Shown here: one piece after another, positions 8,759-17,611 of the stretch
Layout: the number at the start of each line of letters is the position of its first letter
Numbering within the stretch: position 1 is the stretch's first letter
Assembly (NCBI RefSeq): GCF_000020585.3
Contig: NC_011138.3
Coordinates: 2,520,322-2,584,321 of the forward strand
DNA length: 64,000 nucleotides
Direction: 5' to 3'
Source: Alteromonas mediterranea DE
GTDB taxonomy: Bacteria > Pseudomonadota > Gammaproteobacteria > Enterobacterales > Alteromonadaceae
The notes under the pieces: generated by a model
The model's input: the letters and a program-made list of their open reading frames with translations, nothing else
What the model was told of the DNA's origin: nothing
Database searches by the model: none
Translations under genes and position numbers: made by a program

Positions 8759-9994
8759 TTACTCCTTAGGCATTTTTTCAGCAATCAGGTTACGCCCAAG
8801 CTGCATCATATGAACCTCGTCAGGGCCGTCAGCCAACTTAATTGTGCGTGCATAGGCATACATAGCAGATAACACGAAATCCTGACTGGTTCCCGCCGCA
8901 CCGTGCATTTGAATCGCTTGATCAATGACTTTACACGCCATAGTAGGTGCCACTATTTTGATGGCAGCAATGATGTCTCGCGACACTTTGTTCCCATAGC
9001 GGTCCATCTTGTCTGCCGCTTTTAGCGTAAGTAACCGCGCTTGCTCAATATCACAATGCATTTGCGCAATGTTTTCTCTTATCGACTGCTGTTTAGCTAA
9101 CGGCTTACCAAACGCCACGCGTTGTTCAACACGCTCACAGGCCATGTCTAATGCACGCTGGGCGCATCCAATTAAGCGCATACAGTGATGAATTCGACCC
9201 GGGCCCAAACGGCCTTGTGCTATTTCAAAGCCTCGCCCTTCACCGAGTAATAAATTTTCAGCCGGTACGCGTACCTCTTCGAACAATACTTCAGCATGAC
9301 CTACAGGCTCGTCGTAATAGCCCATTGCGGCCATTGGGCGAACAATGGTTACGCCTTTGGTATCCATAGGTACCAGAATTTGTGACTGCTGTTGGTGACG
9401 AGGCGCATCGAAGTCTGTCTTACCCATTACCACCATAATTTTGCAGTTTTCGTTCATCGCTCCGCTGGTGTACCACTTACGACCATTGATCACGTATTCA
9501 TCGCCATCGCGCTTTATCGAAGTTTCAATGTTGGTGGCATCACTCGATGCTACAGCCGGCTCAGTCATTGCGAACGCTGAGCGAATTTCGCCGTTTAACA
9601 AAGGCTCTAGCCATTGCTTTTTATGACTGTCGTTGCCGTATTTGGCTAATACTTCCATATTGCCGGTGTCAGGTGCGCTACAGTTAAATATTTCAGCGCT
9701 GAATAGCACGCGCCCCATCTCTTCACAAAGGGGCGCGTATTCTGCGTTAGTAAGCCCTGCACCATAGGGTTTGTACTCTTCTGGTAAAAACAAATTCCAA
9801 AGACCGGCGTCTTTGGCACGCTGTTTCAGCGTTTGCATCATTTCAGGCGTTTTCCAACGACCTTCGCCGTTGGTCGCTGAGCTATTTTCTACGGCGTGAA
9901 TATATTCCTTTTCAATTGGATACACTTCGTCTTTCATAAACGCTTTTAGCTTTTCTAAAAGTGCTTGGGTCTTTTCATTATATTCAAAGTTCAT
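8759..9994 (-). CDS. Acyl-CoA dehydrogenase (ACAD10/11-like)
   Basis: 411 residues, a standard length for FAD-dependent acyl-CoA dehydrogenases. Typical segments are [49 protein letters not shown] and the C-terminal [12 protein letters not shown]. The GRIHHCMR region is typical of the ACAD10/11-like group rather than of short-chain enzymes with a mid-protein catalytic glutamate. It lies 11 bases after the histidine phosphatase and overlaps the ribosome-binding site of the APH-like kinase, so the three are probably one operon. Expected role: removing the phosphorylated hydroxyl or oxidising the acyl-CoA in fatty acid breakdown. The substrate is inferred. Confidence 0.9.
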   Translation of the reverse strand: MNFEYNEKTQALLEKLKAFMKDEVYPIEKEYIHAVENSSATNGEGRWKTPEMMQTLKQRAKDAGLWNLFLPEEYKPYGAGLTNAEYAPLCEEMGRVLFSAEIFNCSAPDTGNMEVLAKYGNDSHKKQWLEPLLNGEIRSAFAMTEPAVASSDATNIETSIKRDGDEYVINGRKWYTSGAMNENCKIMVVMGKTDFDAPRHQQQSQILVPMDTKGVTIVRPMAAMGYYDEPVGHAEVLFEEVRVPAENLLLGEGRGFEIAQGRLGPGRIHHCMRLIGCAQRALDMACERVEQRVAFGKPLAKQQSIRENIAQMHCDIEQARLLTLKAADKMDRYGNKVSRDIIAAIKIVAPTMACKVIDQAIQMHGAAGTSQDFVLSAMYAYARTIKLADGPDEVHMMQLGRNLIAEKMPKE

Positions 9995-10005
9995 AATTGC
10001 CCCAT

Positions 10006-10692
10006 TTAGCTGTAGGTAATGGCGTGCAACCTGTCAGTCACATCCAGGTGAGGTACGCTGTTGAAGTTATTTAAATGAACACCTCGCGCATTAGCGAAGC
10101 ATTGCGAAAAACTGGCGTTTCGTATCTGCAAGTTCATATTCACAACCGTGGCTGAATCGTAGCCAAGTATATGTTTAAGCATCATGGCAATAGCGCCCCC
10201 AGAACTAACCACTAATACCCGTTTAGCGTCGGTACTTTTAAGGTGAGTGAGCATTGAATGCACTCTATCTTCAAACTGTCCCCAAGTTTCATCGAGCAGA
10301 TCGTGGGCAAGTTCGTCTTGCGACCACGCAATCATGGCTTTTTTGAGCAGCCGGTAATATTCGGATGGCGACGCCCCTTCCGGCACTTTCGCTTCGGGGT
10401 AACGGATTAAGTACGCTTTGGCTACGGCTTGAAAGTTAAATTCATTTAGCGCACTGTTTACCGATGCTTCGGGTAATGTGTATCGGTTTGACGCTAGGCC
10501 AGCGGCTATGCCGTCTTTGGTTTCGTGATGGCGCACCATATCGCCAGTGAAGACTTCATCGAAATGAATATCGCGGTGTTTGAAATAATCCCCAAGCCAA
10601 ATGGCTTGCTGCCCACCTAAGTCGCTAAGTTTGTCATAGTTAGCTTTACCAAATGATGCTTGACCATGGCGCACTAAGTAGATGTCTGTCAT
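10006..10692 (-). CDS. Histidine phosphatase family protein (phosphoglycerate mutase-like)
   Basis: 228 residues. The N-terminal [11 protein letters not shown] holds the phospho-accepting histidine of the histidine phosphatase superfamily, and [14 protein letters not shown] near residue 165 occupies the place of the second catalytic segment, though the usual SHG histidine is replaced here by SSGG. It is the first gene of the minus-strand operon with an acyl-CoA dehydrogenase and a kinase. A phosphatase beside a kinase that acts on acyl-CoA would be reasonable, but the substrate is not shown. The start is the only ATG fitting the RHG motif at its usual distance from the N-terminus. Confidence 0.82.
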   Translation of the reverse strand: MTDIYLVRHGQASFGKANYDKLSDLGGQQAIWLGDYFKHRDIHFDEVFTGDMVRHHETKDGIAAGLASNRYTLPEASVNSALNEFNFQAVAKAYLIRYPEAKVPEGASPSEYYRLLKKAMIAWSQDELAHDLLDETWGQFEDRVHSMLTHLKSTDAKRVLVVSSGGAIAMMLKHILGYDSATVVNMNLQIRNASFSQCFANARGVHLNNFNSVPHLDVTDRLHAITYS

Positions 10693-11026
10693 ACCACTGC
10701 CTGATGTTATTAATATGTTAACTTGCTTTCACCATACTAAGGAAAACAGCAATATAAGTTTAATTGATATTTTGAATGAGTATGCATCAGGTGAAACTAT
10801 TCGCTGAAGCGAGTTGAGCATTTTTGATACGTTCAAAACAAAATTGGACATGGTGAGATCAAGTACGTGCAATTTTAGTGCTTAAGATTGTATATTAATG
10901 CAGCATTAGTGATGTCGTATGGATGTAGACAAAGGAAAAGTGTAAGGGACTGCGCGCAATTGGACGCGACCTCGTCGTGATAAGTTTTGCTGGAAGCGCA
11001 CGGCTTCCCCACTCAAAAGAAACAAA
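10693..11026. other. Divergent intergenic region before a TonB-dependent receptor
   Basis: 334 bases with no gene. It must hold the divergent promoters of the phosphatase/dehydrogenase operon and the receptor at 11027. A hairpin GGAAGC (10992-10997) / GCTTCC (11003-11008) lies just upstream of the receptor start. No operator or riboswitch is recognised with confidence. Confidence 0.4.
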
Positions 11027-13609
11027 ATGAAATCGCCTACACCTGCTCTACCTACGTTAAATAAAATCACATTTTACCTATTGGGTGCGCCTTTACTCGT
11101 GGCTATACCTATTCTGGCTTATGCAGAAGTTGATGATGTTTCTCAACCCACTACGAGCACGCTTGAGCACATTGTTGTTCATGCCCAGAAAACACCGCAG
11201 AATTTGCAGGATGTGCCAGTGGCAGTTACTGCGTTATCTGGCAAGGATTTAGTCGAAACCGTAAGCAGAGATGTGTTTGACCTTCAAAATTACGTGCCTG
11301 CTTTCGGCGCGTTTCAAAACCAAAGTGTAACTAACTCAGGCTTTTCTATACGAGGTATCGGTACTTCTTCACAAAACTTTGGTTTCGAGTCTTCTGTTGG
11401 ACTCTATGTTGATGGCGTTTATCGCTCTCGGCAGAATGCTCTTATCAATGATGTAGTCGATATTGAATCGATAGAAGTTTTACGCGGCCCGCAGGGCACC
11501 TTGTTTGGCAAAAATACTGCTGCGGGGGCCATGACACTTACCACTACTCCCCCTTCCCATAACGATCGCGACGGTTTTGCTGAAGCTATTGTCGGGAACG
11601 ATGCGCTTGTGCGCTTAAGCGCCGGCTCGTCCTTTTCACTTGTTGAAGATATTCTGGCGCTTCGCCTATCCGGCTTCACGTCGCACAGCGACGGCTTTAT
11701 TACAGACAAAGAAAGTGGAAAAACGCTTAACAACCGAAATCGCTCTGCTATCAAAGCGCAGTTGCTGTATACACCTAGTGACAGCGTTAGCGTAAAGGTA
11801 ATTGCCGACTATGGCGAGTTAGACGAACGCTGCTGCGGCGCTCTTACCTACCAAAACAATATACAAGCAAACCAAGTAGAGGGTAAGTTCGGTACTGATG
11901 CGTTACTTTTACAGCCCCCCTTCGACGCCACGGTATACGGGCGCGAAGACTTTTACCGTTTCAATACGTCGTTGTCTCAAACGCCCATATCTCAAATGGA
12001 AGATAAAGGCCTATCGGTTCAAGTTGATTTCGATATTAATAAGGCGTGGCATTTAGTAAGTATAAGTGCCTATCGGGCATTTGACAGCCTAGACTCGGTA
12101 GATACTGACTTTTCTAACGCGGATTTACTTAATGCGACCAACGATGCGCAGCAACAGTCGTTCTCTCAGGAGCTAAGGCTTCACTATCGCAGTGGTGTAC
12201 TTGAAGGACTCATTGGTGCCTACTATTACAGTCAAAATTTAGACCTTACTTTTGATACAACAACTCAGGCCGATTTCAGCGTGTTTTTTAATGCGGTCGC
12301 AGGTGACTTACTCCCATTAGCAAACGCTATAGATGAACTCAGTGCGCTAACCTCTGGTCTTATTGCCCCTTCTGCTTCTCCAGCGCCACCCAACACCGCT
12401 TTTATACATAATGCAGATCAAGAGCAAGACAGTTTTGCAGTGTTTACTCAATTCGATTGGCGGTTTAGCGATATGCTAACCCTGACCTCGGGGTTACGAT
12501 TTACGCAAGAAAAGAAAACAATTAAAGGCCAATTTGATGAACAAGGGCCAGGGATTGATGGCCTGGAACAAGATCCTACAAAGTGGCCGAATATCAACAT
12601 CGCTCTCCTTGGCTTGCAAGAAATTGGGGCCGCATTGGCGCAAGGGGACTTTCCTTCACAAAGTTCGCTTAACGCCATAGCCCCCTTCCAACAAACGGGC
12701 TGGGGTTACTTCTTTTTCGGCTCAGCTGCCGTAATGCCCCGCCCAGATTTGAATGAAAGCATAGAAGATGACCAGCTCACAGGTACAGTAAAGCTAGCTT
12801 ACCACCCTCAAGACAACACCTTAGCGTATGCAAGCTTCGCCACTGGCTATAAAGCGGGAGGGACTAACACAGATAGAATTCTTCCGGGCCTAAGCCCGCT
12901 ATTTAACGCAGAAAAATCTCGAAGCACTGAAGTCGGTATAAAACACGACTTTGAGGACGTCGGCCTTAGGGTAAATGCGGCGGCGCACTACACAAAAATT
13001 CAAGATTTTCAGGCAACCACGTTTACTGGCACCGGGTTTAACTTGCAAAACGCGGGAGATATCGCGGTTAGAGGTATTGAGCTAGAAGCAACGTGGCTAA
13101 TCACATCAAACACAGAATTACACGCTAACGCATCGCGCACGCTTGCTAATTTTGACGAGTTTAAACAAGGCACGTGTTGGGTGGCTTACACCTGGCATAC
13201 CGGCATCGACGACCCGGGCCGGGTTAATCCTGGCGATCCGTTTTGTGCAAGAGACGGCGATCGCGTGGGGTTCGAGCCGCAAAATTCTCTATCACTGATG
13301 CTTAACCACCATTTTGCGCTTGGTAATTACCCGCTTACCGCCAGTATTGACTATCAATACACAGGTGATGTTTTTCTTGATGATGCCAACGACCCTTACA
13401 AATACTCAGGCGCATTTTCGCAGTTTAATGCAAGATTACGCGTGAAGATTACTCAATGGGACAGCGAAATCATAGCGTGGTCGCGCAACCTATTCGATGA
13501 ACAGTACGTTGCGCGAAGCGGTTTCGACGTGCCGGTACAAACCGGCAAAATCATGGCCTATCCCGGCGCACCAAGAAGCTTTGGCGTGACTTTCAGAAAG
13601 ACGTTTTAA
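11027..13609 (+). CDS. TonB-dependent receptor
   Basis: 860 residues. It has a signal peptide (hydrophobic core around residues 15-30, ending near AYA) and a plug domain with QDVPVAVTALSG, FSIRGIGTSS and IEVLRGPQGTLFGKNTAAGA. The long beta-barrel has YASFATGYKAGGTN and RNLFDEQYVARSG near the C-terminus, and it ends in the phenylalanine typical of outer-membrane barrels. The FQNQSV / EVLRGPQGTLFG style matches receptors for organic nutrients in marine bacteria as well as siderophores. The substrate cannot be told from sequence. It is divergent from the acyl-CoA dehydrogenase operon, which hints at uptake of a compound handled there. Confidence 0.92.
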   Translation: MKSPTPALPTLNKITFYLLGAPLLVAIPILAYAEVDDVSQPTTSTLEHIVVHAQKTPQNLQDVPVAVTALSGKDLVETVSRDVFDLQNYVPAFGAFQNQSVTNSGFSIRGIGTSSQNFGFESSVGLYVDGVYRSRQNALINDVVDIESIEVLRGPQGTLFGKNTAAGAMTLTTTPPSHNDRDGFAEAIVGNDALVRLSAGSSFSLVEDILALRLSGFTSHSDGFITDKESGKTLNNRNRSAIKAQLLYTPSDSVSVKVIADYGELDERCCGALTYQNNIQANQVEGKFGTDALLLQPPFDATVYGREDFYRFNTSLSQTPISQMEDKGLSVQVDFDINKAWHLVSISAYRAFDSLDSVDTDFSNADLLNATNDAQQQSFSQELRLHYRSGVLEGLIGAYYYSQNLDLTFDTTTQADFSVFFNAVAGDLLPLANAIDELSALTSGLIAPSASPAPPNTAFIHNADQEQDSFAVFTQFDWRFSDMLTLTSGLRFTQEKKTIKGQFDEQGPGIDGLEQDPTKWPNINIALLGLQEIGAALAQGDFPSQSSLNAIAPFQQTGWGYFFFGSAAVMPRPDLNESIEDDQLTGTVKLAYHPQDNTLAYASFATGYKAGGTNTDRILPGLSPLFNAEKSRSTEVGIKHDFEDVGLRVNAAAHYTKIQDFQATTFTGTGFNLQNAGDIAVRGIELEATWLITSNTELHANASRTLANFDEFKQGTCWVAYTWHTGIDDPGRVNPGDPFCARDGDRVGFEPQNSLSLMLNHHFALGNYPLTASIDYQYTGDVFLDDANDPYKYSGAFSQFNARLRVKITQWDSEIIAWSRNLFDEQYVARSGFDVPVQTGKIMAYPGAPRSFGVTFRKTF

Positions 13610-14598
13610 CGCTTTAAATTCGTAGGTTTCGTGTGAAAAACAGCGTGGCACTGTGCTATCACAGACAAGGCAATGTGCTCAGGCAGTTCGCCACCAATAT
13701 CGAAGCCCGCGGGACTGGCGAAGTACTGGCTAAAGTCGGTGTCTTGAATGCCCGCTAAATCCATAATTTCTTGCTTGCGATGAAGGGGCCCTAACATGGC
13801 CGTATAGGTTAACGCGCGTTTACTCAGTACTTGCAAGGCTTTGGCGTCTATTTCACGGTGGTGCGACATCAGCACGGCAGCTTGAATGTTATGCTCGCTT
13901 AAGTGTAAGCGCAAACCTTCAACAGATGGGTCTTCTATTAAATAATTAACCTCGGGGAAATGCTCAATTCTGGCTTGGGCGGGCCTTGGGTCCCAAAGGC
14001 TTACCAAATACCCTTGAAGGCTGGCAAGGCGCGTCATAAAGGTAGCGTCATAGCCCCCACCAATAACAAGCAGGTGAATAGGCGGAAGCATTAGTACCGA
14101 TAAAGTACGCATTCCCTTGATGGTTTCAAGCGATGCCTTCCTTGGTTTAGCATTCGAATACTCTACTGCCTCGCACACGCCTCGCGTGCCGTCTACCGTA
14201 CAGGCCCACTCGCACGCATCGCCATTTGTTAGCGTTTTACTGACCGCATCAAGAGAAAGGTACTGATTGTCTTGGTTAACCGGTACAAGCGATAGGTGCA
14301 CCACGCCACCACAACCTACGCCCAATTTAAAGGCGATATCTTCTTCATCTTCATCATCGTAAACCGCCGTGCGACTCACACCATCAGTCATTACCCGCTG
14401 CGCTTTTTTAACAATGTCACTTTCTAAACACCCACCACTTAAAATACCAAGTTGATGGCCCGCATCGCTGAAAAGCATCATGGCGCCCGCTTTTCGATAG
14501 CAAGACCCCTCAGTCTTAAAAATGAAACCAAGCACCCACTTGTGCTTATCTTTTAGCGGTAGCCACTGCGACAGCAGATGATTAACGTGATTGCTCAT
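13606..14598 (-). CDS. XdhC/CoxI family protein
   Basis: 330 residues. The N-terminal XdhC_CoxI domain shows FKTEGSCYRKAGAMMLFSD and LGILSGGCLESDIV. A Rossmann-type C-terminal domain has LLVIGGGYDATFM. Family members bind molybdenum cofactor and help sulfurate and insert it into xanthine-dehydrogenase-type enzymes; related members take part in nucleotidylation of the cofactor. No xdhA/xdhB-type subunits occur in the window, so the client is unknown. Its end overlaps the receptor stop by four bases in convergent orientation. A DsbA-like gene lies 30 bases upstream in the same direction. Confidence 0.85.
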   Translation of the reverse strand: MSNHVNHLLSQWLPLKDKHKWVLGFIFKTEGSCYRKAGAMMLFSDAGHQLGILSGGCLESDIVKKAQRVMTDGVSRTAVYDDEDEEDIAFKLGVGCGGVVHLSLVPVNQDNQYLSLDAVSKTLTNGDACEWACTVDGTRGVCEAVEYSNAKPRKASLETIKGMRTLSVLMLPPIHLLVIGGGYDATFMTRLASLQGYLVSLWDPRPAQARIEHFPEVNYLIEDPSVEGLRLHLSEHNIQAAVLMSHHREIDAKALQVLSKRALTYTAMLGPLHRKQEIMDLAGIQDTDFSQYFASPAGFDIGGELPEHIALSVIAQCHAVFHTKPTNLKR

Positions 14599-14628
14599 AA
14601 TTACCCTAGCGCTTGTTTAAACTGCTTA

Positions 14629-15264
14629 TTACTGCGATGCTGCTTCTTTGATAAATGACGCAAGTGTGGCTGGCTCTTGTGCCCCCGCTACGCCCTGATT
14701 GCCAATCACAAAGGTAGGAACACTTTGAATTCCTCGCTGCATCCACAGTGTTTCTTCTTCACGCACAACAGACGCGTATTTACCGCTTTCTAGCACTTCG
14801 CTGGCCTGTGACTTATCAAGCCCTGCCCCTGCGGCAAGCTTTACTAGCACGGCATTATCATTTATGTCTTTGCCATCGGTAAAATAAGCGCTAAACAAAC
14901 TTAGCTTCATCTGTTCTTCAAGCCCCTTCTCGGCTGCAAAGTGAATAAGTTGATGGGCTTTAAAGGTATTTTGCATGCGAGAGTCGTCGTCGAAATTAAA
15001 CGCAAAGCCCACGTCTTTGCCTGCTTCTACAAGACGTGCTCTATTCTGCGCGCTTTGTTCTGCACCAATGCCATATTTCTCCATTATATGCTCACGTAAG
15101 TTCTGTCCTTCTTCAGGCATGTTTGGGTTTAGCTCGAAGGGGTGAAACTTAATGTCGACTTCAATATCGTCAAGCGTTTTAATGGCTTCTTGTAAACGCT
15201 GGTACCCTACGATACACCACGGACAAACCACATCGGACACCATATTTACGGTCACTTTCTGCAT
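14629..15264 (-). CDS. DsbA family oxidoreductase, FrnE-like
   Basis: 211 residues with a thioredoxin fold and a CPWC active site (Cys14-Cys17) at the very N-terminus. There is no signal peptide, so it is cytoplasmic. The helical insert (FKAHQLIHFAAEKGLEEQ) and the cis-proline loop GIQSVPTFVIG match the FrnE/polyketide-type DsbA branch, which acts in thiol-disulfide exchange or isomerisation, often in oxidative stress. The length is normal. It may share a message with the XdhC-like gene downstream, from which it is separated by 30 bases. The ATG start is unambiguous because the active site lies so near the N-terminus. Confidence 0.88.
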   Translation of the reverse strand: MQKVTVNMVSDVVCPWCIVGYQRLQEAIKTLDDIEVDIKFHPFELNPNMPEEGQNLREHIMEKYGIGAEQSAQNRARLVEAGKDVGFAFNFDDDSRMQNTFKAHQLIHFAAEKGLEEQMKLSLFSAYFTDGKDINDNAVLVKLAAGAGLDKSQASEVLESGKYASVVREEETLWMQRGIQSVPTFVIGNQGVAGAQEPATLASFIKEAASQ

Positions 15265-15400
15265 ATTTGCTCTCTTTTATTGAAATCGTTATTACTTAGT
15301 TAAGGTTAGTAACTAGATAAGGTTGGTAACAAAATGAGGTTACTAAAAGAAACTTCAACCCCAAGGGATGCTTTATTTAGAGCTGCCGTAGAAAAATAAA

Positions 15401-16054
15401 TTATCGTTTTAATCGCTCTAGCGCATGCTGTGCCCACAGTTGATATCCCTCTGCAGACGGGTGAAAGCCGTCTTCTGCCATTAGCCCACTTTGCTGAACA
15501 CCTTGAACCGAACCCGTTACCTTAAGCGCTGGTACATAAAGCACTTCAGTGTTAGCCCAATTTACAACACACTGCTCAAGCACTTGATTTAGCAGAAGCG
15601 CCCTTAACCCAAGTAGCGCCCGCAAAGGCTGGGGTAGTGCGGGAAAACTGTGGATTGGTGGCAGCGCGGTAAACACGATTCGTTGGCAGTCGAATTTTTG
15701 GGTTAAGAGCTTATGCACAATTTCTATATTTTTTCGCCAGCGGGCTATCGAAACAAACTTAGTGACATCGTTTACACCAATAGAAACCAATGCTGATGCG
15801 AAGCTTTCAGCAGGTAGTCCATGTAGAAGCGCTATCACATCTTCACTTTTATAACCCGTTTTGGCATGTAGCGATACGTGGGTGGGGCTATGCTTAGACA
15901 AGCCAGCATACAGCAGCCCTGATAGCGCACGGTGCTGTGTATCAGCCCCAACGCCCGCGGCCGCTGAGTCGCCCACAACTAAAACACGATTTGATGTTGC
16001 CTTAATGTTTTTAAAAGCGGCAAATACCCGCTCCCCCCTAGGCTCAGGCAGCAC
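15401..16054 (-). CDS. SGNH/GDSL hydrolase (esterase-like), 5' end probably frameshifted
   Basis: The open frame gives 217 residues with the SGNH blocks: VLVVGDSAAAGVGA (serine block), VSIGVNDVTKF (asparagine block) and DGFHPSAEGY (Asp-x-x-His). Members are lipases or esterases; this group is usually membrane-tethered or cytosolic. The frame can open only at a GTG at 16054 without a ribosome-binding site. A better start is the ATG at 16103 (MPLILVQGLWVRKK), which is one base out of frame because of a run of eight T on the plus strand (16060-16067). With seven, the protein would read on as VRKKTQVLPEPRGER, close to the usual N-terminus of this family. Reported as a gene; the 5' disruption is treated in the findings. 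Confidence 0.8.
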   Translation of the reverse strand: MLPEPRGERVFAAFKNIKATSNRVLVVGDSAAAGVGADTQHRALSGLLYAGLSKHSPTHVSLHAKTGYKSEDVIALLHGLPAESFASALVSIGVNDVTKFVSIARWRKNIEIVHKLLTQKFDCQRIVFTALPPIHSFPALPQPLRALLGLRALLLNQVLEQCVVNWANTEVLYVPALKVTGSVQGVQQSGLMAEDGFHPSAEGYQLWAQHALERLKR

Positions 16055-16137
16055 TTGCGTTTTTTTTGCGAACCCAAAGCCCCTGTACCAGAATTAAGGG
16101 CATAAGCAAAACTGTAACTATATTTAACGCAAAAACC

Positions 16138-16151
16138 TTGAAGTAGATCAA
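16138..16151 (+). promoter_or_regulatory. FNR-type site for hemN (class II position)
   Basis: TTGAAGTAGATCAA matches the FNR consensus TTGAT-N4-ATCAA at nine of ten positions. A -10-like TATGCT lies at 16174-16179. A transcription start at about 16186 would put the site centre at -41.5, the classical activating position. Oxygen-limited induction of hemN is therefore predicted. Confidence 0.75.
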
Positions 16152-16234
16152 AACAAGCCCCTGCCTTATTCATTATGCTAAATCTATATTGGTGAATAAC
16201 CACCAAGATGGTTCAACATAAGTGTAGATAAAAA

Positions 16235-17611
16235 ATGAACACCATTGCTATAAAACAACTTCGCGATAATTCCACTATAACCAAATATGCGCAACATGCA
16301 CCTCGTTATACCTCGTACCCTACTGCACTTAAGTTCGAATCGCTAAAAGAAGATTTATCCCCTCACGCGCTAACCGTGTCTAAAGCGAAAGCCGTGAGTT
16401 TGTATGTGCACATTCCTTTTTGTAAAACGCTTTGCTATTACTGCGGCTGCAACAAACTTGTGACTCGGCACAACGAAAAGGCAGACGACTATTTAGACTA
16501 CTTAGAAAAAGAGATAGTTTCTAAGCGTTATTTAGCAGACGATAAGCCTGTAGTTTCGCTGCATTTAGGCGGTGGGTCGCCCAGTTTTTTAAATAAAGTT
16601 CAGCACACTTTTTTAATGTACCTTTTGAAAAAACATTTCACGTTTGAAGTAGGCGCTGAATTATCTATTGAATTAGACCCAAGAAACGTTGATAAAACCT
16701 ATTTACAAAATCTGAGGGGCTTGGGCTATACCCGTATCAGCTTTGGCCTTCAAGACACTGACTACAACGTGCAAAAAACAATAAACCGTGTTCAAAGTAC
16801 TTCGCATATCGCAGATTTAGTGTCCGAAGCCCGTACTTTAGGTTTCGAATCGGTGAATTTGGATTTAATTTACGGCCTGCCTAACCAATCAGAAGAGACT
16901 TTTGCATCTACCATAGCTGCAACTAAAGCAATGATGCCAGACCGTATCTCGCTCTTTAGCTACGCTCATCTGCCAGAGCGCTTTGCCGCACAGCGAAAGT
17001 TTGCGCCAGGAACTCTTCCTAGTAGCGAAGAGAAAGCAGCCTTGTACAACCTTGCTGTAAATGGCTTTAAAAGAGTGGGGTATGAAATGATTGGGCTGGA
17101 TCATTTTGCGTTACGCAGCGATTCACTCGCCATCGCTAAGCACAAAGGTAAGCTTCACCGAAACTTCCAAGGCTATACTTTGCGCGGAGATACCGACCTA
17201 ATTGGCGTCGGCGTGTCTGCTATTAGCACAATAGGTAATGCTTTTACTCAAAACGCCAAAGATTTGAAAGAGTACTATAAACGTATAGACAGACAATTAC
17301 CCTCAGCCAAAGTTGGGCTTTCGTTAACACCAGACGACCTCGTTCGTCGTGATGTAATATCAAGCTTGATGTGCAACCTGTCTGTAGATAAACAGAGTAT
17401 TTCCAGCAAGCATCATATTATTTTTGACGAGTACTTTTCAGAAGCATTAAGTAATTTAGAGCGTCTTGCAGACGATGGAATCATTGAAATTTCGGCGCAC
17501 CACATACGGGTACCAGAACATGCTCGGATATTTATTAGAGCGGTATGTGCCCGTTTTGATGCCTACCTAAATGCGACTGAAACGCTTAGTAATTACTCTA
17601 AGGCAATTTAA
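16235..17611 (+). CDS. hemN: Oxygen-independent coproporphyrinogen III oxidase
   Basis: 458 residues, normal for HemN, a radical-SAM enzyme that decarboxylates coproporphyrinogen III to protoporphyrinogen IX in anaerobic heme synthesis. The cluster motif CKTLCYYC (Cys63, Cys67, Cys70) is preceded by SLYVHIPFC. YTSYPTALKF at residues 25-34, LHLGGGSPSFL and the C-terminal HemN domain are also present. An FNR-type site lies about 90 bases upstream. The 3' end overlaps modC by 14 bases in convergent orientation. Confidence 0.96.
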   Translation: MNTIAIKQLRDNSTITKYAQHAPRYTSYPTALKFESLKEDLSPHALTVSKAKAVSLYVHIPFCKTLCYYCGCNKLVTRHNEKADDYLDYLEKEIVSKRYLADDKPVVSLHLGGGSPSFLNKVQHTFLMYLLKKHFTFEVGAELSIELDPRNVDKTYLQNLRGLGYTRISFGLQDTDYNVQKTINRVQSTSHIADLVSEARTLGFESVNLDLIYGLPNQSEETFASTIAATKAMMPDRISLFSYAHLPERFAAQRKFAPGTLPSSEEKAALYNLAVNGFKRVGYEMIGLDHFALRSDSLAIAKHKGKLHRNFQGYTLRGDTDLIGVGVSAISTIGNAFTQNAKDLKEYYKRIDRQLPSAKVGLSLTPDDLVRRDVISSLMCNLSVDKQSISSKHHIIFDEYFSEALSNLERLADDGIIEISAHHIRVPEHARIFIRAVCARFDAYLNATETLSNYSKAI

